A stretch of DNA of 64,000 nt from Saccharomycopsis malanga (GCA_004014935.1 CP025325.1:372001-436000); one strand, 5' to 3'; shown: positions 1 to 10,750, counted from the stretch's first letter. Program-made: numbers and translations. The notes: generated by a model from the sequence alone, not told the origin.

Positions 1-804
1 TTATTGGTTTATTTCTAGTGAGTTTTATAGATATTTATGTTGGATTTGTTTGTTAGTGATTTATACAACTTTGCCACTATTGGAATTTGCTGTTTACTGA
101 CATTGTTGTCGCTTTTTCTTGATTTAGTAATGATATTTCTTGATTTTGGTAAAGCTTGCTATTAATTACTACATTTTGTTAGAGTTTTTCGCTATTACTA
201 TATTTTTATATACTGATGCTTTTTGGCATGCTGTTACTGGTTATGGCTATTATTGTGATTATTGTTGTGATTAATTTTAGCACAACTAGCTGCAATTGTT
301 ACTTTTTGTCATTTTTTGGTGTTGCCAAACTTGCTTTTACTGGATATTTGCTGAAATTGATTTCAAATGGCTGTTATTTTTGGTGATTTTTGTTGATTAT
401 TATCAATTAGTGCTGTTTATCATTTGTTGTGATTATTGGCTATTATGAACTTTTATATATAAATATTGGTAATTATTGGTAATTATTGGTTATTATTGAC
501 TATTATTGGCTATTATTGACTATTATTGACTATTATTGACTATTATTGACTATTGACTATTATTTATTTATTATTATTGGCTATTATTTATAATTATTGG
601 CTTTTATCAACTATTATTTATAATTACTGGGCTATTATTAACTATAATTGATTATAATTGGCTATTATCGACTATAATTGACTATGATTAGCTACTATTA
701 GCTATCATTTATTACTATCAACTATTATCAACTATCAACTATTAACTATTATCAACTGTCCCTCCCCATTATCAACCACCATCCTGTACCACCGTTCTGG
801 AACA
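1..804. repeat. AT-rich leader with 10-bp tandem repeat
   Basis: No gene is seen here. The stretch is rich in TTATTGG and TTATTGAC words. Between about 491 and 557 a 10-bp unit (TATTATTGAC, sometimes ending GGC) repeats about seven times head to tail. Degenerate relatives of the unit continue to about 750. The last 55 bases before the velvet gene are C-rich and free of repeats, and probably hold the transcription start region. Confidence 0.7.
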
Positions 805-2883
805 ATGGAGGTGCGCTGTTCCATATTTAGGACTCTTTTCAGGCCATCCCCCAAGTACAAAATAACAACTTCCACTGCATATGGCACAATGGCTCTTTCC
901 AAATACAGTCCTGTAAAATGTTATAGTGAAAAGGTAGTGTACAATCTCAAGATTGTTACGCAGCCGCTGTTGGTGCGTACTTCTGGCAAGGAAAAGCGAT
1001 CAATATTACCATCTCCAGTGTTGCAATTACAAATCATTGATACCGATGGCATTGACATTACAGAGCATTGTTTGTCGTACTATTTTATTAGAGCGTCCAT
1101 TTACAATGGCTCCTGGACAAGCGACGACTACATACGCTATGACGAATTGCAGAACAAGAAACTCATAGGAACCACTGTTGTTTCTGGCGATTTCATCAAA
1201 TGGAATTCCACCCGATATCTTCTTTTCAACTTTAACAATCTAGGAATCACTGCCAAAGGAACATACCGGCTAAAGTTTTCATTGTTTGAATACAATGGAT
1301 TTGGGGCATTTCAAAAATTATGCAAAGTGAAGCCGCTAAAAACTGTCATTTCCGCTAGCTTTACATGCTACAGCTCTAGGGAATTCTATTCCAAAGACAT
1401 TCTTCAATACCGCGACCAAGTAATGGCCAACATTACTGAAATCAATAACAATACTATTGATAGAGCGAATGATCTTTTAACCACTGTGCCGCTGAACATT
1501 GCCATAAAACGATCGCGGCACAACTCGTCTGCATCGCAGGCTCAGACGCAGGCGCATGACGCAGCTGCTGCCGCTGCTGCTGCAGCAACATCTGCTGATC
1601 CAAGCACTGGCCGAAAACGAGTCTCCATTTCTTTAAATGACCAGGATTTGGACATTTTAACCAATTTCAATTCTCATTACTTTTCAGATACAAACTATCC
1701 GGCTTCTCCAAAACGCCAGCGCTCGCCTTCAGTCTCATCTTTCACTTATGAAGAGCCAAACTCGTTTGATTTCAATGCCGACGTGTTTGACGACTTTTTG
1801 GACAATCTAAACAATGCCCATCAGCCACACCGCGAACATGAATCATTCATGTTCCACAACATGCAGCCAGTGGTGATGCATAATGGTGGTAGTGCGTCTA
1901 CATCAGGCAGCAGGATGCGTGATGCAGACGTGCATGCGCGCCCCAGCCCCAGCCCCAGCGAACGGCAGTTGTTGCCGAACATTGTCGTCGACTCTCACCA
2001 GCCAAACAAATCAGCTTTACAAGAGCTCACTTTCCCTGACGAAGTCAATGTCAAGACTCTTACCGACGAAATCAACAAAGCCTACTCCAGGTCGCAGTCT
2101 CCGGTGGTGTTTCTGGACCCTGTGCAGCCTTCTGATGTGGCGTTTAGTATAGATATGGACGAATTGGACAACGAGCTCAACAAGGTGTTCAGCAACCATT
2201 CCCAAGTAGAAGATGGGATGATGCTTCAGCAAATGTTTTCCAATTCTAGCTTGCAGAACTCGCCTGCCGTTAGCAACGACCATCTAGACAGAGTAGTTAG
2301 CAACAGTAGCTATTATCACGAACCCGTAGGCTTGCAAAAGGTCTTGAGCAACAACAGTATCTCCAACCAGCACGATCTGTTGGCAGACCACAAGTTCACC
2401 GAGTTGCAGGACAGGTTTCTCATGAACTCGGTGGCCCTGAACGGAATACAGGGCGACTCCTTATTGGGGGAGTTGGACAGAGAAGCGTCTCGTGACATGT
2501 TCCCGGGGTTTTCCAATGACATTTTCGAGATGCCCAGCGACAATTTCTACGGAATGTCCGACAAAATGTCCCACAAAATGTCCCACAAAATGTCTACTGA
2601 ACTATCTAATCAACTATCTAACGAACTCACGTCCCATATTGACCACTTTTCCCCCGTTGACCCACAGTTCCAATTCACTTTTGGCCTGCAGGTCAACATT
2701 AACCCATTTTCCAACCCTGAATCTTCCCCCAACCTCAATCTTACCCAATTTTCTCCAGTCGACATGCCAGAAAATCCCAAATCTAGCCCAAAACGACTAG
2801 AAAATCCCAAATCTAACCCAAAACGACTAGATAATCCCAATAATCGCTTGCTTAGCCCTCACTTAAGCCCCAGATTAAATTAA
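805..2883 (+). CDS. Velvet-domain transcriptional regulator
   Basis: A 692-residue protein starting at ATG 805. Residues about 44-198 read as a velvet domain: YNLKIVTQP, then a Lys/Arg-rich turn with PSPVLQLQI, FIRASIYN, LIGTTVVSGDF, YLLFNFNNLGITAKGTYRLKFSLFEYNG, and the terminal FTCYSSREFYSK. The order and spacing match VosA/VelB-type velvet domains, which bind DNA through an NF-kappaB-like fold and control development and secondary metabolism in filamentous fungi. The remainder is low complexity: poly-Ala near 254-262, basic nuclear-localisation candidates (GRKRVS, PKRQRSPS), acidic/Asn-rich stretches that could activate transcription, and C-terminal tandem repeats (KMSHKMSHKMS; NPKSSPKRLE/NPKSNPKRLD). 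The family is seen directly; the role in this yeast is inferred. Which subfamily it belongs to is unclear. Confidence 0.85.
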   Translation: MEVRCSIFRTLFRPSPKYKITTSTAYGTMALSKYSPVKCYSEKVVYNLKIVTQPLLVRTSGKEKRSILPSPVLQLQIIDTDGIDITEHCLSYYFIRASIYNGSWTSDDYIRYDELQNKKLIGTTVVSGDFIKWNSTRYLLFNFNNLGITAKGTYRLKFSLFEYNGFGAFQKLCKVKPLKTVISASFTCYSSREFYSKDILQYRDQVMANITEINNNTIDRANDLLTTVPLNIAIKRSRHNSSASQAQTQAHDAAAAAAAAATSADPSTGRKRVSISLNDQDLDILTNFNSHYFSDTNYPASPKRQRSPSVSSFTYEEPNSFDFNADVFDDFLDNLNNAHQPHREHESFMFHNMQPVVMHNGGSASTSGSRMRDADVHARPSPSPSERQLLPNIVVDSHQPNKSALQELTFPDEVNVKTLTDEINKAYSRSQSPVVFLDPVQPSDVAFSIDMDELDNELNKVFSNHSQVEDGMMLQQMFSNSSLQNSPAVSNDHLDRVVSNSSYYHEPVGLQKVLSNNSISNQHDLLADHKFTELQDRFLMNSVALNGIQGDSLLGELDREASRDMFPGFSNDIFEMPSDNFYGMSDKMSHKMSHKMSTELSNQLSNELTSHIDHFSPVDPQFQFTFGLQVNINPFSNPESSPNLNLTQFSPVDMPENPKSSPKRLENPKSNPKRLDNPNNRLLSPHLSPRLN

Positions 2884-3344
2884 TATTTACCCTTTTAACC
2901 TACATTGTTATTTACCCTTTTGACCTCCTTTTCTAAATCCTTATTCATCAATTATGCGTGTGCTCTATTAACCAATAAAATCATTGTAGATACCTACATG
3001 GTTGGCGCCATGTACATGCACTTGTACTTTGCAAGATACATACATGTGCGTGCGTCTTACATGATAATACATAATCTGAAAATTGGTGTTTTTTGGAAAA
3101 ATGTCGAAAATCGCCTGATTAACCCCTTGGTGAAAATCGACATTTTGGATTGGTTTGTAGCGCTGTGGAGGTCAAGTGCAGCACAAACTACATGAATCGT
3201 GCGTCCTCACTTCTATAGTATGCTTATACTAATGCTCTGCTCTGCTCTGCTATGCTATGCTCTACAATGTATTATTAATTTAACCAACAACCAAACAGTT
3301 GTCAAATGTATTATTATTATTATCATTCTATCACATGTTATATG
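2884..3344. other. Convergent intergenic region with R3 element
   Basis: This is the 3' to 3' gap between the velvet gene and UBP3. It holds one copy of the R3 hairpin repeat (described separately) and a short CTCTG/CTATG run near 3235-3265. The small ORFs here have no recognisable features. Confidence 0.5.
3085..3175 (-). repeat. R3 dispersed hairpin repeat, copy a
   Basis: On the minus strand it contains the core AAGGGGTTAATCAGGC shared with copies near 19.45 kb and 41.63 kb. The core is flanked by inverted arms AAAATGTCGA and TCGACATTTT (plus-strand positions 3098-3107 and 3137-3146). In the other copies the arms carry different but still complementary bases. Confidence 0.6.
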
Positions 3345-5111
3345 CTACATGGTTGCCGCATCACGCTGCACACGCTCATAAATCAAAATGTAAGCGCTCT
3401 TGGCGTCCTCCTTATCTCCGGTGACCACGTCATCCGGCGTTATAGGTTCCACCTTGGTATCGTCAATACGGATCCACGTGTTCTTGTCTGGCCGGAGCAC
3501 GTCCACGGTGTAATGGCCCACGTCCGTGCTGGTGCCATGGTGGTACACCACCCCGGTAAGCTTGTAGCTCTTCGAGACCGGACTGAGCCGCAACGCCTGC
3601 GAAAGCGCCGCAGTCGGAATGTCAAACTGGAGCGAGTATGAGACGCGCTTTTTAAGCTTCTCCACATGACCGTACGCCGGGGTGTCGTAGAGACCAAAGC
3701 CGGATGCCAGATCGCCATAGCCCTCAGAAATGTACAGAAAGCGCTTCAAGTGAATGACAAGCACCTTCGGAAGCTTGTCAATGACGGTCTGCTTCTTGGC
3801 CATGCTCTCGCTATCGGCGCTTGATTTGTAAGCAATATGCTCGGGCTCGGCGAAGACGCGGAACGCGGTCTCTAAGGACTGCACACGCGGGTCGCTAATG
3901 TCCAACTGCACGTGCTGGAACGGGTCCAAGGTGATTGAGCGTGCGTCTTTTGTCCGCGGAACCTCCAATTCGGACCGGAACTGACCACCGAAAAGCTGAG
4001 TAATAGGCGTCGCTTTCACCTCCACCACGCGTTTTGCTATCGTCTTTTTTCCGGCGAATCCGACTTCGTGCCATCCGGAACTTTCCGTACCCCCGGTTTC
4101 ATGTTCGGTGGTCGTTGTCGAAATGCTGCCCCCGGATTCACGGTGGAACGACCCGAGGGTATTCAAAATAACCGATTTGGCCGCTTCGCTTTTAATTGTT
4201 GCCAACAAACCCTCAAAGTCCTGATCCTTGGCCGCTTTCAAAACTCCGGAAAACTCTTCGTGTAGCCCGTCCAAAAAATAGCCGAGAAACTCCTCCGCGT
4301 CCTCTTGTTGGCCCAACTTGAAATGGCGAAATTTGGGATGCTGACTAAGCGCCGCGTAGAACCGCTCCGGATTCATTGGGGCACCGAACCCGTACTTTCC
4401 GGTTCCGGTTCCGGACTGTCCGGAATTGAAGTCCTCGATAAAGTCGAGGGTGGCGTCGAGCAATGGGGTGGTTTGTCTTCCCAAGCTACTCTGGGCTCTT
4501 TTCTCGATTACCTTGAGTGTGTTGTAGAATGGAGAACAGTACAACAAGACCTGCAATATCGATGACATGAAGCAGATGTTTCCTGTGTTAACGAGGCCAC
4601 GCGGTTTGATCAGCGAGGGTATTTTTGGGACAAAATTTGATTGGAACATGATCCGAATGAGCACGACCGAAAGCGGCTCTACTAAAGACGGCACGGATGG
4701 CATTGGCGGACGAACAGACCGCGGCTTCTTCGTGTCGCCGGAACTGGCGTCTGGCGCATGTGATTCTTGCGTCTGCTGCGGTTCAGCAGGCTCAGCAAGC
4801 TCAGCAGGCTGTGCATTTTTATTAGGTGGGTTTTGCTGAGGCCTCGATTGTATGCTTTTTACAGCAACTGCTGACCATGAAAGGGGATGACGGTTTAGCT
4901 GTGATTGGTTTGATGAATTACTCTTTGTAGAAACAGGTGGGGCTGTAATAGTAGAAGCAGACGACAGGGTCTGTTGCTGTGACGATATGTTATGATTGAT
5001 ATTTTTGTTCTTCAATCGAAGTCTGAACTTCTTTGCCTTTTCCCGGTGAAACTCAAAGTCGGTTTCGTCGGTATTGAAGAAAATCGGGTATTCTATCAGG
5101 CCGGTGAACAT
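3345..5111 (-). CDS. UBP3: Ubiquitin-specific protease, Ubp3/USP10 type
   Basis: A 588-residue cysteine deubiquitinase. The Cys box RGLVNTGNICFMSSILQVLLYC (Cys near 179) and the His box KLTGVVYHHGTSTDVGHYTVDV followed by WIRIDD are both intact. The blocks QEDAEEFLGYFLDGLHEE, LFGGQFRSELEVP and SITLDPFQHVQLDISDP match S. cerevisiae Ubp3, which with Bre5 deubiquitinates Sec23 and other targets and acts in ER-Golgi traffic and ribophagy. The N-terminal ~170 residues are low complexity. The reading frame is open to 5201, but only from a GTG. The first ATG is at 5111, so I start there; an upstream exon cannot be excluded. It is convergent with the velvet gene. Confidence 0.92.
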   Translation of the reverse strand: MFTGLIEYPIFFNTDETDFEFHREKAKKFRLRLKNKNINHNISSQQQTLSSASTITAPPVSTKSNSSNQSQLNRHPLSWSAVAVKSIQSRPQQNPPNKNAQPAELAEPAEPQQTQESHAPDASSGDTKKPRSVRPPMPSVPSLVEPLSVVLIRIMFQSNFVPKIPSLIKPRGLVNTGNICFMSSILQVLLYCSPFYNTLKVIEKRAQSSLGRQTTPLLDATLDFIEDFNSGQSGTGTGKYGFGAPMNPERFYAALSQHPKFRHFKLGQQEDAEEFLGYFLDGLHEEFSGVLKAAKDQDFEGLLATIKSEAAKSVILNTLGSFHRESGGSISTTTTEHETGGTESSGWHEVGFAGKKTIAKRVVEVKATPITQLFGGQFRSELEVPRTKDARSITLDPFQHVQLDISDPRVQSLETAFRVFAEPEHIAYKSSADSESMAKKQTVIDKLPKVLVIHLKRFLYISEGYGDLASGFGLYDTPAYGHVEKLKKRVSYSLQFDIPTAALSQALRLSPVSKSYKLTGVVYHHGTSTDVGHYTVDVLRPDKNTWIRIDDTKVEPITPDDVVTGDKEDAKSAYILIYERVQRDAATM

Positions 5112-5670
<559 letters not shown>

Positions 5671-6606
5671 CTAACCAAGAATCTCTTTGGCAATATTCTT
5701 GTCGCCAGTGACAATTCTAAAATCGCCTTCACTTGGCTTATTCAACTCAAACCAAGAAAATCCCACATAGTTTGGATACTTTGTTTGAGTAACCAACTCT
5801 TTGTAGAAAGGGCCCTTGGCCTTTCCATCCAAAGTGCCAGTTTCACCAATGACAAAAGGCTTGTTGTTTTTATTAACCGAGAAAGCGTCGTAAAAACTTT
5901 TGTAGAGCGTATCAAAATGGTCATCGGTCGAATGAGCATAAGCATCAACCCCTACAATGTCCACGGTGCTATCTTCAGGATACCATTGAGCTATCGCTTC
6001 AACAGAATCGATATTTGGACTCCAATACATGAAGATCTTGTCATTGTCTTTCACTGCATTGGCAATAATGCCCCATGCTTTTTTGAAATCGCTTGCTGTT
6101 CCTATATAGGTTCCGTCCTTTACGTACAAGTTTGCTTCATGGGCAAACCGAAGATAGACGGTGATGCCTTGGTCGGTATACTTTTTACATACTGCGGCAA
6201 CTTGTTTAGCAAGATTTGCGTCAATCTGGCCCATGTTGATATTCGTTGGTTGCATCGACAATATGGCAATTGCGCCCGACTTCTTGACATCCGCCAACTT
6301 CTCGCCCAAAATATCACTGTTGGACACACTGAGGTCAGCACTGAAATGAGAATACAACCCATAGAAACATGCAGGGCTTCCTATCTTATCCGTGATACTA
6401 CTTATAGGATTGAACCCTTTGTCCTCATCAGGAATCCAGCCCACTGCAATGTTGTTTTTCACCAAACATTTTGGTGGAAGAACAAGTTTTCCTTTACCTG
6501 TTTTGGTGCTTTTGCCTTGATGGTCTGAACATCTTTTTTCAACAGGTATTGCCGATGCCAAAACCAAACAAAGTGCAGCCAGTAAAAGACTTTGAGTAAC
6601 TTTCAT
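5671..6606 (-). CDS. Secreted GH26-like glycoside hydrolase
   Basis: A 311-residue protein with a clear signal peptide (hydrophobic residues 5-19) followed by a Kex2-like site at PVEKR (21-25). The body resembles family GH26 (beta-mannanase/related) TIM barrels. YLRFAHEAN carries the probable acid/base Glu157, FVIGETG the probable nucleophile Glu255, and MYWSPN and VGVDAYAH lie between them, as in clan GH-A enzymes. It is probably secreted and cleaves a beta-linked glycan such as mannan; substrate cannot be read from sequence. A start at ATG 6606 is supported by the signal peptide. GH26 proteins are uncommon in budding yeasts, so transfer is possible but untested. Confidence 0.75.
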   Translation of the reverse strand: MKVTQSLLLAALCLVLASAIPVEKRCSDHQGKSTKTGKGKLVLPPKCLVKNNIAVGWIPDEDKGFNPISSITDKIGSPACFYGLYSHFSADLSVSNSDILGEKLADVKKSGAIAILSMQPTNINMGQIDANLAKQVAAVCKKYTDQGITVYLRFAHEANLYVKDGTYIGTASDFKKAWGIIANAVKDNDKIFMYWSPNIDSVEAIAQWYPEDSTVDIVGVDAYAHSTDDHFDTLYKSFYDAFSVNKNNKPFVIGETGTLDGKAKGPFYKELVTQTKYPNYVGFSWFELNKPSEGDFRIVTGDKNIAKEILG

Positions 6607-7602
6607 TTTTCAGCTTTTTGAATTATATTCAATTATATTGAATAGTCAATAAAATTTCCTCAATATTAAATTACATTATAATGCTTTATATACTTGTTTC
6701 CATGCTGAACAAACAGGATCCAGATTTTTTGACAGTTACGGATGACAATTTACGGGTGCTGCATGCGTATTCATGTTTCATCATGCTAACTACGTCCTTA
6801 GCCAAGGGTCGCCATAATCACCACCCTACTTTTTACAATACCATCCCATCACCTTGATTTGTTTGCATTTCTTGCCAATCATCTTCTCATTTAGACTGGT
6901 TTCACTCCTACTACTCATAATGTGCTCCTTGCAGCATATTGCATGAGACTGCATGTTCATGCATACACCTCTATATCATCATTTTTGATGGTTCTCTCTT
7001 ATCAGCTATGATTTTAGAGGATTCGGTGTCTTGAAAGTAGTATTATGCACAAACTAGTCGTTGTAGCACTTGCTATTTTTATCATTTGCATGGTATTGAT
7101 AGTTATTTTTAGCGAGCAATACGGAATACGGTCGTTGAACAATGGCCAGTGCAAAGCGTATTTTTTATTCATTGAGTAATCCAAGCTCATGTTTAAGCGT
7201 ATAGGGTTTTACAAATCCCCTGCAGCATGTACTTATTATGCTGCAAACTTTTGGTTTTGATTCCCAGCTGAATAACAGGTTAAAATGAATCCGCTGTGTA
7301 TGGCACAAGTGAGAATATATTGATGGATATTATTGGGCTTTACCAAGTCCCTTTAGACATATCGCGCATGTAGGAAGCTGATGTGTGCTGGGCTTGAAAT
7401 ATAAGATATTCTTTCTATTCATTGATTTGGTAACTATTTGCCAAATTGGGAGCATGTAGTGAGGTGTATTACTTTTGATTATGTTTTGGACTGGCAATTT
7501 TATCTGGATTTTTCCCAATTTATTTTGGATTGCCAATTTTTTTCAATTATTTCAATCAAATTCATTGAAAATGAATCAATAATCAATCAGCCCAGTACAG
7601 AA
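6607..7602. other. Intergenic, promoter of GH26-like gene plus SINE-A fragment
   Basis: This is an AT-rich gap with no supported gene. A SINE-A 3' fragment lies at 7331-7412; the rest shows no feature I can name. Confidence 0.4.
7331..7412 (+). mobile_element. SINE-A, 3' fragment
   Basis: It contains the SINE-A 3' module: GGGCTTTACCAAGTCCCTTTAGACAT..., ending in GGGCTTGAAATATAAGATATT. The tRNA-like head is missing. Confidence 0.75.
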
Positions 7603-9504
7603 TCATTTCAAAAAAGTTGGATCTCTAATTGTTCTCTTTTTGGGAGGGGACGGCACACTATTGATTTTATCAGCAAGATTGTAAAGAGTTTGCGATTGGG
7701 TTTTTATATTAACAGTAGTGATAGATTCTGTATTGACGTAAAGCGAATGGATTAGTTGTTTAATAAACAAGTCGTTTTTATACAAGGCAGACTGGTAATT
7801 CTTTTTGTTTACTTGATTGGCAATGTCCTCAAACATGCCGATGATGTGGGATTCATTCAGGCTACAATCGAGCATAAAACACGTTGAGTTTATACTCTTG
7901 GCAAGGTTTTTGTTTTGGCCTTTGATATGGATGAGTGAGAAAGGCACTGTTTGAGAAGGGATGGATAAGTGGGCCAAATTGTCGAACGTTGAAAAGGGGT
8001 TTTCCAGAGACAATTGTAGCACAGTGCAATCAACAATAATGTCGTGATTTCCAAGCGTAATTTCAGGGCCGTTGGCTGAATTGGAAATCAAATCATGGAT
8101 TTTGTTTTCTACAGAAGAAATGGCAAGATATTGCAAACTAAACGACATTACCCAACCTTTGGGCACTAATTTTTCCTCATAATGCTGTTTGATATGTGAA
8201 AAGTTTTGTTTCAACAATAACAGAGCAAACTTGGGCTTGGAAGAATACTCGTGTCCTACAAAGAACATGCTTGTTTTTATACATTTGAAATTCTCGTCTA
8301 GCAACACGTCAAACTGCTGGCAGAACTCCAGATCGTCCAATGAGATGCATTTAACTTTACGTTTCTGTGATTCAGTGCTTTCACTCTTTTCAGGAGTCCG
8401 TATAACCACTTGTAGTCTTTCTAGCAAAGAATTTATGGCAAACTCTGTCTTTCTTGTCAAAGCTTTTTCTTTATTGAGCCGTGCAGCCAATGTTTGGTGG
8501 GATTCCCGGTGTTTTTGGTATTCTAATTCCCAGATATTGAGTTGAGACTGATTAGTTTGGTTTTTTGCTTGCAAGGTTTCGATTTCCAGCCGCAACTTGG
8601 CCAAAAGTTCACTATTGGTCGCCTTGTCGCCCTTGAAATCCAGTAATTTCGCCTCCAAATCAGCAATGTGGCCAATATTCTCGCCATACAAGGCCTTGAT
8701 ACCAGCGAGGGCGTTCGTTTTCGCACTCAACTCGGCAATCTTGGCATTTAGCTGTGTTTCCAAAGATTTTAGCTCATTTTCAAAGCTTCCAGACTTCTCT
8801 ACAAGTTTCGCAGAAAGCTCGTTTTCAAGCTGCTGTACGGCTTTACCATTCTCCACGGTTTTCTGCTTAATCTCTGTCTGCAAAACAGATACGGTTTCTT
8901 TTACAGACTGGAGTTCTTCATAGACGGAGCCATTATTCCGCACTTCCAACAACTTGTGCCCAAACTCTGTGGCCATTCCGTCCATCTGGCCTTTCAAATA
9001 TTGGTCTTTTTCCTTGAGCTGTAGCTTGTACTTCCTCAATTCCATTTCGAGGCGTTTATTTAGCTCTTCATTATGATACTCGAGGTTTCTATCTACATCT
9101 TCATACATTATTTCTACATCCTGTAGCTGCGAGCTGAGCCGGAACTTCTCGCTCTTCAACTCTAGCTTCTCGCTGTACAACCTGTCCATTTCCTTGGTCA
9201 TTGTCTGTATTTCGTCTACTATTAGTCTCATCTTATCTTCCATCTTGTTGATTTGCATGCTATAATATTCGCTCAACTTGTCATCCGTTGCTAGCCGCCC
9301 CTTTGGACTTGCATTATAACCGCTTTGCAACCTTAAAGGTGACCCCAAATCCCTTTTGGACTGTTTTTTCGGTGTAAGATAGTGATATTGTACTGGTTTC
9401 TCCATGATCGGCCTATTCTCACTCTTATTTGCCTTTACGGCCGATCCAGCTTTGAGCTTGATCTGTGGCTTCTTCAACTCTGAACGCGCCTTTGGTGAGC
9501 TCAT
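7603..9504 (-). CDS. Vik1/Cik1-like Kar3-partner protein
   Basis: A 633-residue protein from ATG 9504. Residues 1-70 are basic and Ser-rich, about 75-370 are a long heptad-rich coiled coil, and about 385-633 resemble a kinesin-14 motor fold. KGWVMSFSLQYLAISSVENKIHDLIS aligns with the motor segment KGW...EIYNE.IHDLL, and the later FSLIHIKGQNKNLAKSINSTCFMLDCSLNES with the switch II strand. No P-loop (GQTGSGKT) and no intact switch II DLAGSE are present, so it should not bind ATP. This is the hallmark of Vik1/Cik1, which pair with Kar3 to form a heterodimeric minus-end motor at spindle poles and microtubules. The family call is by pattern and not by alignment. A true kinesin fragment is less likely, because the coiled coil comes first and the domain is complete but lacks catalytic motifs. 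Confidence 0.72.
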   Translation of the reverse strand: MSSPKARSELKKPQIKLKAGSAVKANKSENRPIMEKPVQYHYLTPKKQSKRDLGSPLRLQSGYNASPKGRLATDDKLSEYYSMQINKMEDKMRLIVDEIQTMTKEMDRLYSEKLELKSEKFRLSSQLQDVEIMYEDVDRNLEYHNEELNKRLEMELRKYKLQLKEKDQYLKGQMDGMATEFGHKLLEVRNNGSVYEELQSVKETVSVLQTEIKQKTVENGKAVQQLENELSAKLVEKSGSFENELKSLETQLNAKIAELSAKTNALAGIKALYGENIGHIADLEAKLLDFKGDKATNSELLAKLRLEIETLQAKNQTNQSQLNIWELEYQKHRESHQTLAARLNKEKALTRKTEFAINSLLERLQVVIRTPEKSESTESQKRKVKCISLDDLEFCQQFDVLLDENFKCIKTSMFFVGHEYSSKPKFALLLLKQNFSHIKQHYEEKLVPKGWVMSFSLQYLAISSVENKIHDLISNSANGPEITLGNHDIIVDCTVLQLSLENPFSTFDNLAHLSIPSQTVPFSLIHIKGQNKNLAKSINSTCFMLDCSLNESHIIGMFEDIANQVNKKNYQSALYKNDLFIKQLIHSLYVNTESITTVNIKTQSQTLYNLADKINSVPSPPKKRTIRDPTFLK

Positions 9505-9882
9505 ATTGCCGTTGCTATACAGTTGTTTTCAGTATTGTATTGTAAATCATGCTCGTTATATAGCCGGTTTGGGTATATATTGGCACAGCCAGTGGTCATA
9601 ACCATGTATAATATTTACAATGATAATAATAACGACAATTTTATGTTTTCGAGCTTGGTAAATGGCGGTTTTTCTGCTTATGGCATTGGCAATTGTCATA
9701 TTGGGAATGAATTGTTATTATCAAATTGTAAATGGATCATTGTATAACCTCTGTTGACGTTTCGCCAGTGCTCAGAACCATATATAATGTTTAATAATAA
9801 AGTAATCGTCTTGGGAATTGAACCTGTGTTGCTGTTAGGTCTTTTTTCACTTTTTGAAAAGCACTGTCCACCGGCCCAACTG

Positions 9883-10372
9883 CTGGGTTCGAAATATAAG
9901 ATATTGTTCAGTATGTCTTAGTATTGCCGAGTGGCCAAGTTGGTTGGCGCATGCGCCACGCACAATACTGCTAAAAATAAGTGTGGCGTTGCTCACTTTA
10001 TGTTTTGGGACTCGATTCGCGCTCTGGTCGTTTTGAAGTGGCCATGAAAGGTTTTATTAAATTAAACTAGGGTTAGCCTGGTTATTTTGATTTGAAAAGT
10101 CATTGGTTTACATCTTGAATTTTTTCCTATATTGTAGCACTATTTATACTGAAAAACGTTAGATCTGGGCATAAATATGTGATATAATGGAAAATTGTCA
10201 ATTTTTCGTAAAATTGACAAAAAGTTGATTCTTTTAAATCAGATCCTAGAGTCTTTAGAGCAAACCAAGTTTTACGGAAATTCAATTTCTATACTCTGTA
10301 AAACGTAGAGATTTATATCATGTACTTTGTTTTGAGAATTTGGCTTTTAAAAATTATTTACCAATGAAAATA
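9883..10372 (+). mobile_element. SINE-B, copy 1
   Basis: It shares about 490 bp of patchy but collinear similarity with 25613-26095. Near the start is a tRNA Leu/Ser-like head: A-box-like TGGCCAAGTTGG, a CGCCAC...GTGGCG stem and a degenerate B-box GACTCGATTC. It is followed by a non-tRNA body with GGGCATAAATAT, GACAAAAAGTTGATTC and TTATATCATGTAC. The first ~25 bp resemble the SINE-A 3' end, so SINE-B may have landed in a SINE-A tail or share that module. It is non-coding. Confidence 0.7.
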
Positions 10373-10376
10373 TGTT

Positions 10377-10556
10377 GCCACTGGGCCATTTGGCTCAGTG
10401 GTCAGAGCTCTCGAAGAAGCGAAAAACAAGACCTAATAGGAACATGGGTGAGCCAACTATGATCAAAAGGACATGAAAGGGCTTTACCAAGTCGCCGTAG
10501 ACATGGCGCGTATATACGAAACTGATATGTACTGGGCTTGAAATATGATATTATTA
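10377..10556 (+). mobile_element. SINE-A, internally deleted
   Basis: The tRNA-Phe-like head is intact (TTTGGCTCAGTGGTCAGAGC, with GCTC/GAGC forming a D-stem). The B-box and central body are missing. The element resumes with ATGATCAAAAGGACATGA and the standard 3' module ending in GGGCTTGAAATATGATATTATT. The copy at 44431 has the same internal deletion, suggesting a subfamily. Confidence 0.8.
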
Positions 10557-10750
10557 CTGAGGATTGATTGATGCTACGAATGCTACAATTGTGAATATAA
10601 TATAAAGCATATATATAGCAAAGGCATTAAATCAGTATCTGAACATGAGATGACTTGTTGTTGGCCAAAATTAGTTGAGATGACTTGTTGTAGCCAATAT
10701 TACTTGAGATTGGCCAAGATTGGCCAAGATCAGCCAATAGCCAACTTTCC

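Larger units (their letters stand above)
9505..10750. other. Intergenic region filled by SINE copies
   Basis: No protein gene is supported. The region carries a complete SINE-B (9883-10372) followed directly by an internally shortened SINE-A (10377-10556). Between 10650 and 10740 there is a short run of GGCCAARATTR-like words. Confidence 0.6.

Noticed and set aside
9922-10035. Possible tRNA-Leu/Ser gene
   Set aside because: The acceptor stem does not pair, the B-box is GACTCGATTC, and the segment belongs to the repeated SINE-B unit.
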